Source: Gammaproteobacteria bacterium (GTDB lineage: Bacteria; Pseudomonadota; Gammaproteobacteria; SZUA-229). Taken from it: 10,906 bases of DNA. The translations under genes were made by a program, and so were the position numbers. How positions within the stretch are numbered: the stretch's first letter is position 1; every line of letters starts with the position of its first letter. The notes under the pieces were generated by a model. The model saw only the letters and a list, made by a program, of their open reading frames with translations, ran no database searches and was not told where the DNA came from. Positions 1-6,030 of the stretch are shown piece by piece. The stretch is from the NCBI GenBank assembly GCA_016191795.1, contig JACPVK010000325.1, positions 1-10,906 on the forward strand. The letters are read 5' to 3'.

Positions 1-77
1 TACACATCCCCCCAGTACACCCGTCTCAATACACGCAACCAGCCCCCGGTAAAATACTCTCCCACCGAATTATTTTT

Positions 78-91
78 GTAGTAATCTCTAC
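78..91. promoter_or_regulatory. Gapped dyad just upstream of chrB (possible operator)
   Basis: GTAG and CTAC arms, with a central AT in register, form a short imperfect dyad that ends 4 bp before the chrB start codon. ChrB proteins are known to regulate their own chr operons in some bacteria, so an operator here is conceivable. The dyad is short and could be chance. No Shine-Dalgarno sequence is visible before chrB, and only a weak -10-like TAAAAT (50-55) with no good -35 was seen. Confidence 0.2.
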
Positions 92-95
92 ACCC

Positions 96-1031
96 ATGAA
101 ATGGTTACTACTCATCATCACCCTGCCCACTCAAAACGCCACGGCACGCATGCGCGCCTGGCGCACACTCAAAGCCAGTGGTGCTGCGGTGTTGCGTGAT
201 GGTGTGTATTTATTACCCAATACCGCTGCACACAGCGAGTTATTTAACAAAGTCGAACAGGATGTCAGCGCCGCCGAAGGCACGGCTTATTGCCTGCAGG
301 TGGTGGACGACTACCCCTTTGCCGAGTTATTCAATCGCGACGACGACTATCAACAACTGGCGCAGGAATTACTGCAACTGGATCACCGCCTGGATATAAC
401 CGAGCAGACCCGGCAGGCACGTAAATTTCGCCAGGCTTTTAACGCGCTGGTGGCCATAGACTTTTTCCCCGGTGAAACGCAACGCCAAACCATGGCATTG
501 CTGGATACGCTGGATCAACGCATCAACACCCGATTATCACCCGATGAGCCCGGCTCACAGCCCGGCGCCATTCCGTTACTCGACGCCGCACAATTCCAGT
601 CTAAACGCTGGGCCACTCGCAAACGCCCGTGGGTCGACCGCCTTGCCTCGGCCTGGTTGATTCGCCGGTTTATCGACCCGCATGCCAGCTTCATCTGGCT
701 GGACACGCCAGCACATTGCCCGGCCGATGCCCTGGGTTTTGACTTTGATAACGCGCGCTTCACCCATGTTGAAACCGGCACCGGCACACTCGTCACATTC
801 GAGACATTGGCGCACAGTTTTGGCCTTCACAACGATTTATCAATCAAAGAGTTATCAAACATAATTCATGCATTAGATGTTGGTGGTTTAGCGGTACCGG
901 AAGCGGCCGGACTGGAGCGATTATTACAAGGCATGTGCAACCGTATAAGTAATGACGACGCCCTGCTGGCTGCGGCCGAACAGGTATTCAACGATATGTA
1001 TCTTGCCTTCCAAACAGGAGACCCCTCATGA
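96..1031 (+). CDS. chrB: Chromate resistance protein ChrB, full-length two-domain form
   Basis: The 311-aa protein has the usual ChrB layout. An N-terminal regulatory-type domain (about 1-150) carries the family's opening pattern (WLLLIITLPTQNATARMR, then LRDGVYLLP at 33-41). A C-terminal ChrB domain (about 171-306) contains KRPWVDRLASAWLIRRFID (176-194) and FTHVETGTGTLVTFETL (222-238). ChrB proteins act in the cytoplasm as chromate-responsive regulators of chr operons and contribute to resistance; the precise biochemistry of the C-terminal domain is not settled. The ATG was chosen because the conserved N-terminal motif starts at residue 2; it has no visible ribosome binding site. Its stop overlaps the chrA start (ATGA, 1028-1031), which implies translational coupling. 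A second protein at 5342-5800 resembles only its C-terminal domain. Confidence 0.93.
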   Translation: MKWLLLIITLPTQNATARMRAWRTLKASGAAVLRDGVYLLPNTAAHSELFNKVEQDVSAAEGTAYCLQVVDDYPFAELFNRDDDYQQLAQELLQLDHRLDITEQTRQARKFRQAFNALVAIDFFPGETQRQTMALLDTLDQRINTRLSPDEPGSQPGAIPLLDAAQFQSKRWATRKRPWVDRLASAWLIRRFIDPHASFIWLDTPAHCPADALGFDFDNARFTHVETGTGTLVTFETLAHSFGLHNDLSIKELSNIIHALDVGGLAVPEAAGLERLLQGMCNRISNDDALLAAAEQVFNDMYLAFQTGDPS

Positions 1032-2362
1032 GTGAAACCCTTACACGCCCCGAGCAACCCAGCTTGTGGGAAGCCACCAAATACTGGCTGAAGCTTGGCT
1101 TTATCAGCTTCGGCGGCCCGGCCGGACAAATATCCATCATGCACCAGGAACTGGTGGAAAAACGTCGCTGGATTTCCGAGCACCGGTTTTTACATGCCTT
1201 AAATTACTGCATGTTATTGCCTGGGCCCGAAGCCATTCAGCTCGCCATTTACATCAGCTGGCTGATGCACGGCGTAGTCGGCGCCATCATTGCCGGCGTG
1301 TTGTTTTTTCTGCCAGCGTTTGTGTTGCTCTCGGCATTGGCGGCGGTGTATCTCGCCTATGGTGATCTCACGCTGGTGCAGGGAATTTTCTATGGCATTA
1401 AACCGGCGGTGGTAGCCGTGGTGTTATTCGCCGCCTGGCGTATTGGTTCACGCGCACTGAATAACTACGTGTTATACGCCATGGCCGCTCTGGCCTTTAT
1501 CGGAATCTTTTTCTTCAAGATCGGTTTCCCATGGATCGTATTGGCCGTAGCCGTGCTCGGTGCCATAGGTGGAAAATTTTTACCCGAAACATTCAAAGGC
1601 GGTGGTGGCCACGGCGCCAGCAAAAAAGCCTACAGTCCGGCGCTCATCGATGACGATACCCCGCCGCCGGCTCATGCCAAATTCTCATGGCGAAAACTGT
1701 CACTTAAGCTCACCGCCTTCATCGCCGTCTGGGCCGGCGCCATGTATGCCATCAGTGGCGAACAAACATTGTTACTCATGGGCGAGTTTTTCACCAAGGC
1801 TGCGTTTCTCACTATTGGTGGCGCCTATGCCGTGTTGCCTTATGTTTACCAGGGCGCTGTAGAACATTACAGCTGGTTAACCGGCCCGCAAATGATTGAC
1901 GGTCTGGCACTGGGTGAAACCACGCCCGGGCCACTGATTATGATTGTGACCTGGGTAGGTTATATGGGCGGTGTATCCAAAGATGTTTTTGCCAATCCCT
2001 ATACCGCCGGTATTGCCGGTGCGACTGTGGCCACTTTCTTCACCTTCCTGCCATCGTTTTTATTTATTCTGGCCGGCGGCCCGGTGGTAGAAGCCACGCG
2101 TGGTGAACTGAAATACACCGCACCACTAACCGGCATTACCGCAGCTGTGGTCGGTGTCATCATAAACCTCGCCGTGTTTTTTGCCTGGCACACCTTCTGG
2201 CCCAACGCATCCGCTGACGCACCTTTCAGTGGCAACTTTGAATGGTTACCCGTTGTGGTTGCTATCGCCAGCTTTGTTGCTTTGTGGAAATACAAAGCCG
2301 ACATTATGAAAGTGATTGGCGTGTGTGCGCTGATTGGTCTGACTTACGCCTACATCGTTTAA
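1028..2362 (+). CDS. chrA: Chromate efflux transporter ChrA (long, two-domain CHR family)
   Basis: This is a 444-aa polytopic inner-membrane protein with two homologous CHR halves, as in long-chain ChrA. The first half has FGGPAGQ (28-34) and PGPEA (65-69). The second half has GGAYAVLPYV (264-273) and GETTPGPLI (296-304). A hydrophilic, glycine- and proline-rich linker (about 185-222) joins them. Family members export chromate from the cytoplasm, driven by the membrane potential or proton gradient. The start overlaps the chrB stop by 4 bp, and AGGAG lies 7 bp upstream (1016-1020). Its stop is embedded in the ribosome binding site of the next gene, so chrB, chrA and the SOD gene are tightly coupled. 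No key motif is missing, so it should be functional. Confidence 0.96.
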   Translation: MSETLTRPEQPSLWEATKYWLKLGFISFGGPAGQISIMHQELVEKRRWISEHRFLHALNYCMLLPGPEAIQLAIYISWLMHGVVGAIIAGVLFFLPAFVLLSALAAVYLAYGDLTLVQGIFYGIKPAVVAVVLFAAWRIGSRALNNYVLYAMAALAFIGIFFFKIGFPWIVLAVAVLGAIGGKFLPETFKGGGGHGASKKAYSPALIDDDTPPPAHAKFSWRKLSLKLTAFIAVWAGAMYAISGEQTLLLMGEFFTKAAFLTIGGAYAVLPYVYQGAVEHYSWLTGPQMIDGLALGETTPGPLIMIVTWVGYMGGVSKDVFANPYTAGIAGATVATFFTFLPSFLFILAGGPVVEATRGELKYTAPLTGITAAVVGVIINLAVFFAWHTFWPNASADAPFSGNFEWLPVVVAIASFVALWKYKADIMKVIGVCALIGLTYAYIV

Positions 2363-2372
2363 GGAGAACACC

Positions 2373-2966
2373 ATGTCATACGAAATTAAACCGCTGTCAT
2401 GCAATCCTTCAGGATTAAACGGCCTGTCAGAAAAACTGATTGTGAGTCATTGGGAAAATAATTACAGCGGCGCTGTAAAACGACTCAATGCCATTGAAAA
2501 AAATCTGGCCGAACTCGATTGGGCGAACACACCGATTTTTATTATTAACGGTTTGAAGCGCGAAGAATTAATTGCCAGCGGCTCCATGATTTTGCATGAA
2601 GTTTATTTTGATTCACTAGGCGGCAGCGGTGGTGATCCCAAAGGCAAACTTAAAGCCGCCATCGAACGCGACTTTGGCAGCATGAATGCATGGCGTAACG
2701 AATTTGTTGCCATGGGCAAGGCACAGGGTGGCGGCTCGGGCTGGACCCTATTAACCTGGAGTGCGCGCCGTAACAGATTAGTTAATGCATGGGCAGCTGA
2801 TCATGCGCACAACCTGCCCGGCGCCGCACCACTGCTGGCGCTGGACATGTACGAGCACAGCTACCACATGGACTTCGGCGCTAAAGCGGCCGCCTATGTG
2901 GATGCATTTATGCAAAATATATCCTGGTCCGCTGCCGAAGCCACCTTCAATAAAACCGGAGCCTGA
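2373..2966 (+). CDS. chrC: Fe/Mn-family superoxide dismutase, ChrC type
   Basis: This 197-aa protein has the Fe/Mn-SOD fold. Its likely metal ligands are visible in order: His26 (VSHWENNY), His75 (ILHEVYFD), Asp158 and His162 (LDMYEHSYH). It converts superoxide to oxygen and hydrogen peroxide. As a member of a chr operon it corresponds to ChrC of Cupriavidus-type chrBAC loci, where a SOD is thought to detoxify radicals formed when chromate is reduced in the cell. The outer-sphere glutamine normally found four residues before the second His (Gln69 of E. coli FeSOD) is a Ser here (71), and the DHAHN segment at 143-147 may supply a histidine instead, so metal preference is unclear. The ribosome binding site AAGGAG (2361-2366) overlaps the chrA stop codon. 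No signal peptide is present, so it is cytoplasmic. Confidence 0.92.
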   Translation: MSYEIKPLSCNPSGLNGLSEKLIVSHWENNYSGAVKRLNAIEKNLAELDWANTPIFIINGLKREELIASGSMILHEVYFDSLGGSGGDPKGKLKAAIERDFGSMNAWRNEFVAMGKAQGGGSGWTLLTWSARRNRLVNAWAADHAHNLPGAAPLLALDMYEHSYHMDFGAKAAAYVDAFMQNISWSAAEATFNKTGA

Positions 2967-2968
2967 AA

Positions 2969-3283
2969 ATGAATCGCACCATTAAACCCGAACAACTTAA
3001 AACCCAAATCAGCAACAAACTCATTCTGGATGTACGCCGTGAATCCGATCTGGCCACATCAAAAGAACAACTCGCCAACGCGCAATGGAAAAATCCGGAA
3101 CAAATTTCTTCATGGGCCGACAAACTGCCCAAAGATAAAGATATTGTTCTGTATTGTGTACGCGGCGGCAGTGTATCCAACAGCGTCGTCGACGCACTGC
3201 AAGCCAAAGGTTTAAAAGCCTGTTTTATTGAAGGCGGCATTGAAGGCTGGAAAGCGGCGGGTGGTGCGGTTATTGCGAGGTAA
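2969..3283 (+). CDS. chrE: Single-domain rhodanese-like sulfurtransferase (ChrE-like)
   Basis: This 104-aa single rhodanese domain has LDVR (20-23), an active-site loop starting at Cys63 (CVRGGSV, 63-69) and the C-terminal signature FIEGGIEGWKAAG (86-98). The catalytic Cys is present, so transfer of sulfane sulfur to a thiophilic acceptor is likely. It starts 2 bp after the SOD stop, with GGAG at 2958-2961, so it is the fourth gene of the chromate operon. Rhodanese-type proteins called ChrE occur in the chromate operon of Cupriavidus metallidurans, which is the basis for the symbol; orthology is inferred from context. A sulfur role fits because chromate enters by sulfate uptake routes and oxidises thiols. 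No signal peptide is seen. Confidence 0.85.
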   Translation: MNRTIKPEQLKTQISNKLILDVRRESDLATSKEQLANAQWKNPEQISSWADKLPKDKDIVLYCVRGGSVSNSVVDALQAKGLKACFIEGGIEGWKAAGGAVIAR

Positions 3284-3346
3284 TTACCCGATCTGCATTG
3301 TTAAAAATGGAGGAACTTGCCGGTATATTGTAGTTTGCCTGCTTTT

Positions 3347-3374
3347 GTGGGTTGCCCTTTAGGGCAACGCTTTT
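3347..3374 (+). repeat. REP copy A (forward, type Y); possible intrinsic terminator of the chr operon
   Basis: GTGG is followed by a perfect 7-bp stem GTTGCCC/GGGCAAC (3351-3357 and 3362-3368) around a 4-nt TTTA loop, then GCTTTT. Hairpin plus T-run, 63 bp after the rhodanese stop, could also terminate the chr transcript. It pairs with copy B as a convergent couple. The couple has outer inverted arms at 3329-3337 (TGTAGTTTG) and 3436-3444 (CAAACTACA). Confidence 0.85.
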
Positions 3375-3397
3375 ACTCCGATAGTATAAGAAATATC

Positions 3398-3425
3398 AAA
3401 AGCGTCAGCCTAAAGGCCGACCCAC
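3398..3425 (-). repeat. REP copy B (reverse, type Z)
   Basis: Read on the - strand it has the same frame as copy A (GTGGG start, TTTA loop, GACGCTTTT end), but its stem is GTCGGCC/GGCTGAC with one G-T mismatch. Types Y and Z are therefore related but distinct REP halves. Confidence 0.8.
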
Positions 3426-3496
3426 GAAAGAAAACCAAACTACAGTAGCGATTGCGATTCATCATCTTCTATAGGTAATATTTGGGTACAAGTTTT

Positions 3497-3524
3497 GTGG
3501 GTTGCCCTTCAGGGCAACGCTTTT
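3497..3524 (+). repeat. REP copy C (forward, type Y), upstream of the RAYT
   Basis: It has the same 28-bp layout as copy A, with loop TTCA instead of TTTA, and ends 25 bp before the RAYT start. It forms the upstream half of the convergent pair that encloses the transposase gene. Confidence 0.85.
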
Positions 3525-3549
3525 AGAAACAACAGGCAAGGATGCATCC

Positions 3550-4002
3550 ATGACATACAATGATTTACTCAAAGGACGTTACTCTGAAACGGGACAAGAA
3601 TATTTAATAACAACCGTCACACATCAACGTAGACCGGTATTTAGACATTTATATGCTGCACGTTTACTAATTCATGAAATGAAACGACTGGAATTTGAAA
3701 ACATGGCAACCTGGCTAACATGGGTCATCATGCCAAATCATCTTCATGGCTTAATATCACTTAGCAATCACCAATCATTGCCTGACATCATGAATACCCT
3801 CAAAGGACGTAGCGCATATTCAATCAACAAGTTGTTAAACCTGGGTGGTGCCTTCTGGCAAAACGGATATCACGACCACGCTTTGCGCATGGAAGAAGAC
3901 AGAGTGGCCATATCACGTTACATTGTGGCTAATCCTTTGCGCGCCAGATTGGTGGATAATATTGGTAGCTATCCGCACTGGGATAGCATATGGCTGGAAT
4001 GA
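3550..4002 (+). CDS. REP-associated tyrosine transposase (RAYT), IS200/IS605-like Y1 HUH family
   Basis: This 150-aa single-domain Y1 HUH nuclease carries the metal-binding His-x-His at 64-66 (MPNHLHGLI). Conserved C-terminal blocks are WQNGYHDHALR (103-113) and RYIVANPLRARLV (123-135); Tyr107 is the likely nucleophile by its position, with Tyr124 as the alternative. RAYTs bind and cleave single-stranded REP DNA and are thought to spread or maintain REPs. The ATG at 3550 is chosen because AAGGA (3538-3542) lies 7 bp upstream. A TTG at 3502 in the same frame would add 16 residues but falls inside REP copy C. The gene lies between REP copies C and D in the same convergent arrangement as pair A/B, so a domesticated RAYT with its own REP set is the best reading. 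All motifs are intact. Confidence 0.9.
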   Translation: MTYNDLLKGRYSETGQEYLITTVTHQRRPVFRHLYAARLLIHEMKRLEFENMATWLTWVIMPNHLHGLISLSNHQSLPDIMNTLKGRSAYSINKLLNLGGAFWQNGYHDHALRMEEDRVAISRYIVANPLRARLVDNIGSYPHWDSIWLE

Positions 4003-4006
4003 ATTA

Positions 4007-4034
4007 AAAAGCGTCAGCCTAAAGGCCGACCCAC
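4007..4034 (-). repeat. REP copy D (reverse, type Z), just after the RAYT stop
   Basis: Identical over 28 bp to copy B in sequence and orientation, starting 4 bp after the RAYT stop codon. Together with copy C it frames the RAYT gene. Confidence 0.85.
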
Positions 4035-4078
4035 AACAGCAGAATAAAAGTGCCAGCTGTTGTAGCTTCCCTGTTATT

Positions 4079-4107
4079 GTAGGTTGTGCTTCAGGGCTAC
4101 TTATTTT
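4079..4107 (+). repeat. REP copy E (forward, type Y, degenerate)
   Basis: It aligns with copy G at an offset of 114 bp but has several substitutions: GTAGG instead of GTGGG, a broken stem, and TTATTTT at the end. The hairpin is largely lost. Confidence 0.65.
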
Positions 4108-4120
4108 ATTAAACTGTGAA

Positions 4121-4148
4121 AAAAGCGTTAACCTAAAGGCCTATCCAC
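4121..4148 (-). repeat. REP copy F (reverse, type Z, diverged)
   Basis: The same AAAAGCGT start and CCAC end as copies B and D are present, with internal changes that alter both stem arms (TTAACC and GGCCTA), leaving a poorer stem. Confidence 0.7.
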
Positions 4149-4192
4149 AACAGCAGAGTAAAAGTGCCAGCCATTGTAGCTGCCCTGCTGTT

Positions 4193-4220
4193 GTGGGTTG
4201 CCCTTCAGGGCAACGCTTTT
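4193..4220 (+). repeat. REP copy G (forward, type Y)
   Basis: Identical over 28 bp to copy C, including the TTCA loop and perfect 7-bp stem. It lies about 92 bp before the next gene. Confidence 0.85.
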
Positions 4221-4240
4221 TTCTGACAAAGCAGTAAAAT

Positions 4241-4270
4241 AAAAGCGTCAGCCTAAAGGACAACGCTTTT
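4241..4270. repeat. REP copy H, hybrid of a reverse Z-type and a forward Y-type half
   Basis: The left part (4241-4259) matches the start of reverse copies B and D, and the right part (CAACGCTTTT, 4261-4270) matches the end of forward copies C and G. The result is AAAAGCG at one end and CGCTTTT at the other. It looks like a recombinational or deletion junction between two neighbouring inverted REPs. Confidence 0.7.
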
Positions 4271-4312
4271 ACCTGTAAACTAAAACTATTTCTAAGCCTC
4301 AGAGGTAATTCG

Positions 4313-5260
4313 ATGAAACAGAGAACACATTATTTAATAACTATCGCTCTCATGTTATTTATTACACCGGCATTTGCTGCCAACTGGTTACCCAAGCCTG
4401 CAAAAGTTTCCGAACACGCCTGGGCCTGGATTGGACCTTATGAGGCCCCCAGCAAAGCCAACCATGGTTTTAGAATGAACATGGGATTTGTCGTGGGTAA
4501 AGAAGCGGTAGCGATTATTGATAGCGGTTATACGCCAGAAATGGCCAGGGAAATGCTGATACAAATTCGCCATATCACATCATTACCGGTACGTTACGTC
4601 ATTAACACCAACTCACAACCGCATCGCTATTTTGGTAACGATATTTTCAAAACCGCCGGCGCCGGGATTATCACGTCTCTTGAAGCCGCTGCGCGCATGG
4701 ACAACGAAGGTGCGCAATTTGCACACAATATCATCAACACACTGGGGTTAAAAGCAGGCACAATCAAACCACCCGCTGCGCCCGATCGCTTGCTTAAATC
4801 GAACGAATCCACCACTTTGGCGCTGGGCGGTGACGTCAACATTGTTGTGACACATTTTGGACACGCCCATACACGCGGCAGCCTGGTAGTGGATGTTAAA
4901 CCGGACCAAACTGTTTTCGCCGGCGATATTCTATACAGCGGCAGGTTGTTGGCGGTACTCAATGTCAGCAACGTAGGCGGCTGGATTACCGCGTATGAAA
5001 AACTACGCACACTGCCTGCCAAATTATTTGTACCCGGACACGGTCCGGCATCTCCTCTTGCTGCATTTGAACATCCCACTTATGCCTATCTCACGGCACT
5101 TAAAACCCACATGGATGACGCTGTGAATAATGGCGTAGATGCCAACACGGCCATTTCGGGTTTCGATTCATCCAGGTGGAAAAACCTGGCCAATTACTCA
5201 GAGCTGGCTGGACGCAATGCATCACTCATGTATCTTGAATCAGAAGCCGATAGTTTTTGA
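4313..5260 (+). CDS. Secreted metallo-beta-lactamase-fold protein with a degenerate metal site
   Basis: This 315-aa protein begins with a signal peptide (hydrophobic 8-20, AFA before a predicted cut after residue 22), so it is probably periplasmic. The body follows the MBL-fold plan of the SoxH-like/quinoprotein-relay type: AIIDSGYTPEMAREML, PVRYVINT, then the helix-capping FGN. At the place of the HxHxDH zinc motif it reads NTNSQPHRYFGN (98-109): the expected ligands are replaced by Asn100, Gln102, His104 and Arg105. Later ligand positions are kept: His186 (HAHTRG), Asp205 (FAGDILYSG) and His243 (VPGHGP). It may bind metal differently, bind a ligand without catalysis, or have lost its function; the frame is intact. 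AGAGGT (4301-4306) is the ribosome binding site. It lies between REP copies and the ChrB-like gene; a role in chromate or sulfur chemistry is only suggested by location. Confidence 0.82.
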   Translation: MKQRTHYLITIALMLFITPAFAANWLPKPAKVSEHAWAWIGPYEAPSKANHGFRMNMGFVVGKEAVAIIDSGYTPEMAREMLIQIRHITSLPVRYVINTNSQPHRYFGNDIFKTAGAGIITSLEAAARMDNEGAQFAHNIINTLGLKAGTIKPPAAPDRLLKSNESTTLALGGDVNIVVTHFGHAHTRGSLVVDVKPDQTVFAGDILYSGRLLAVLNVSNVGGWITAYEKLRTLPAKLFVPGHGPASPLAAFEHPTYAYLTALKTHMDDAVNNGVDANTAISGFDSSRWKNLANYSELAGRNASLMYLESEADSF

Positions 5261-5319
5261 AAAAGCGTAGCCTTGAAGTGTTGCCTGCTTTTGTGGCTTG
5301 CCCTGTGTGACAATGCTTA
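5261..5319. repeat. Decayed REP pair (reverse Z then forward Y) between the MBL-fold gene and the second ChrB gene
   Basis: AAAAGCGTAGCCTTGAA (from 5261) matches the start of the reverse REPs. GTGGCTTGCCCT...GACAATGCTTA (5293-5319) matches the forward REPs. The preceding TTGCCTGCTTTT also occurs before copy A. The stems are broken by substitutions, so these are old copies. Confidence 0.6.
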
Positions 5320-5341
5320 CACATACAACGCGGAGACAATT

Positions 5342-5800
5342 ATGAAATGGATAACTCGTGAACGCCCAAAGATTGATCGCATAGCCTGCCCCTGGCTGAT
5401 TGCCAGGTTTATTGATAAAGACGCCGAGTTTTTGTATGTGCCGGCAGCTGATGTATTGCCTGTGGCCAAAGCAACTGGCGCCACACCTTACGACATACCC
5501 GGTGTGGAAATGACACACGTTGGCGAGTTGTGCAGTTTTGATGCGTTCATAAAAAAATATGCTTTAGGCAACGACCCGGCATTACAGCAGCTGGCTGTTA
5601 TTGTGCGAGGTGCCGATACTGCCAGGCTGGAGCTGGCACCGCAGGCACACGGCCTGTATGCCCTGTCATTAGGTTTGTCACAATGCTTTGCCGATGATCA
5701 CGAAATGTTGCGTCATGGCATGGTGATGTACGATGCATTTTATGCCTGGTGCAAACACTGCCAGAGTGAAACACACAACTGGCAACCTAAAACAAATTAA
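5342..5800 (+). CDS. Stand-alone ChrB C-terminal-domain chromate resistance protein
   Basis: The 152-aa protein resembles the C-terminal half of ChrB, with no N-terminal regulatory domain. It opens with RERPKIDRIACPWLIARFID (6-25), parallel to KRPWVDRLASAWLIRRFID of the chrB product here. It continues with GVEMTHVGELCSFDAF (54-69), AVIVRGADT (85-93), GLSQCFADDHEML (111-123) and YDAFYAWCKHC (130-140). Such proteins are annotated as chromate resistance or ChrB-domain proteins; their biochemical activity is not established. The ATG at 5342 is chosen because GGAG (5332-5335) lies 6 bp upstream and homology begins there. A longer in-frame start at 5273 would translate REP debris. The closeness to the MBL-fold gene (81 bp) suggests a possible two-gene unit. 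Its last codons coincide with one copy of a 63-bp direct repeat. Confidence 0.85.
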   Translation: MKWITRERPKIDRIACPWLIARFIDKDAEFLYVPAADVLPVAKATGATPYDIPGVEMTHVGELCSFDAFIKKYALGNDPALQQLAVIVRGADTARLELAPQAHGLYALSLGLSQCFADDHEMLRHGMVMYDAFYAWCKHCQSETHNWQPKTN

Positions 5801-5842
5801 GGTGCAAACCAAAGTCTATTTGAAAAGAGGAAATTTGCGCCG
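5780..5842 (+). repeat. 63-bp imperfect direct repeat, copy 1
   Basis: It aligns without gaps to 6171-6233, with about 49 of 63 positions identical by eye. Both copies start TGGC(A/C)ACCTAAAACAAATT and end AAATTTGCGCCG. This copy includes the last codons and stop of the stand-alone ChrB-domain gene. Confidence 0.75.
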
Positions 5843-5844
5843 TA

Positions 5845-5876
5845 GTAGGATGGGTGAAGCGCAGCGTAACCCATCA
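5845..5876 (+). repeat. REP-like palindrome, second family (GTAGGATGGGT type)
   Basis: GTAG followed by a perfect 7-bp stem GATGGGT/ACCCATC (5849-5855 and 5869-5875) around a GC-rich loop with GCGCAGCG. This is the form of a common interspersed palindrome of gammaproteobacterial genomes. It is unrelated in sequence to the REPs around the RAYT. Confidence 0.65.
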
Positions 5877-5932
5877 AATGGCGGGGCACCACCCTGTAAC
5901 GATAAAACTTCTATCATGATTGTGACCCTGAC

Positions 5933-6030
5933 AAAATCGCCCGGAGCGATTTTGAACAGCGAAGCTGGCCCGAAGGGCGAAGGACACGACTGTATGGATA
6001 CAGGAGGTAGAACAACGCAGGAGCAGTTGT
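5933..6030. other. Run of four short hairpins in noncoding DNA
   Basis: Four consecutive perfect inverted repeats occur: AAAATCGC/GCGATTTT (5933-5940, 5946-5953), GCCC/GGGC (5968-5971, 5975-5978), TGTAT/ATACA (5991-5995, 5998-6002) and ACAAC/GTTGT (6012-6016, 6026-6030). The segment 5881-6056 lies between two REP families and has no convincing gene. It could be an interspersed element, a structured RNA or the debris of one. The short stems may be chance; the first is the strongest. Confidence 0.4.

Larger units (their letters stand above)
4007..4220. repeat. Tandem duplication (period 114 bp) of a REP-pair unit
   Basis: Two consecutive copies (4007-4107 and 4121-4220) each hold a reverse Z-type REP, a roughly 44-bp linker and a forward Y-type REP. 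All matching points are offset by exactly 114 bp (4007/4121 and 4079/4193). In the second copy the linker ends are a perfect 12-bp inverted repeat, CCACAACAGCAG (4145-4156) and CTGCTGTTGTGG (4185-4196). The unit is thus a long imperfect cruciform of BIME type. Confidence 0.8.

Noticed and set aside
3502..3549. Upstream TTG start that would lengthen the RAYT by 16 residues
   Set aside because: The extra codons lie inside REP copy C, while ATG 3550 has a good AAGGA and matches family length.
3845..4237. Open frame of 130 codons overlapping the RAYT and the REP array
   Set aside because: Its repetitive sequence only reflects translation of tandem REPs.
3284..4312. CRISPR array, suggested by regularly recurring palindromic 28-bp repeats
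   Set aside because: Repeats alternate in orientation, spacers are themselves repeated or contain a gene, and there are no cas genes; these are REPs.
4627..5079. Long open frame on the - strand within the MBL-fold gene
   Set aside because: Shadow frame opposite a protein with clear fold and signal peptide.
5273..5341. Earlier in-frame ATG for the stand-alone ChrB-domain protein, giving a hydrophobic N-terminus
   Set aside because: The segment is decayed REP sequence and has no ribosome binding site; GGAG and family homology support 5342.
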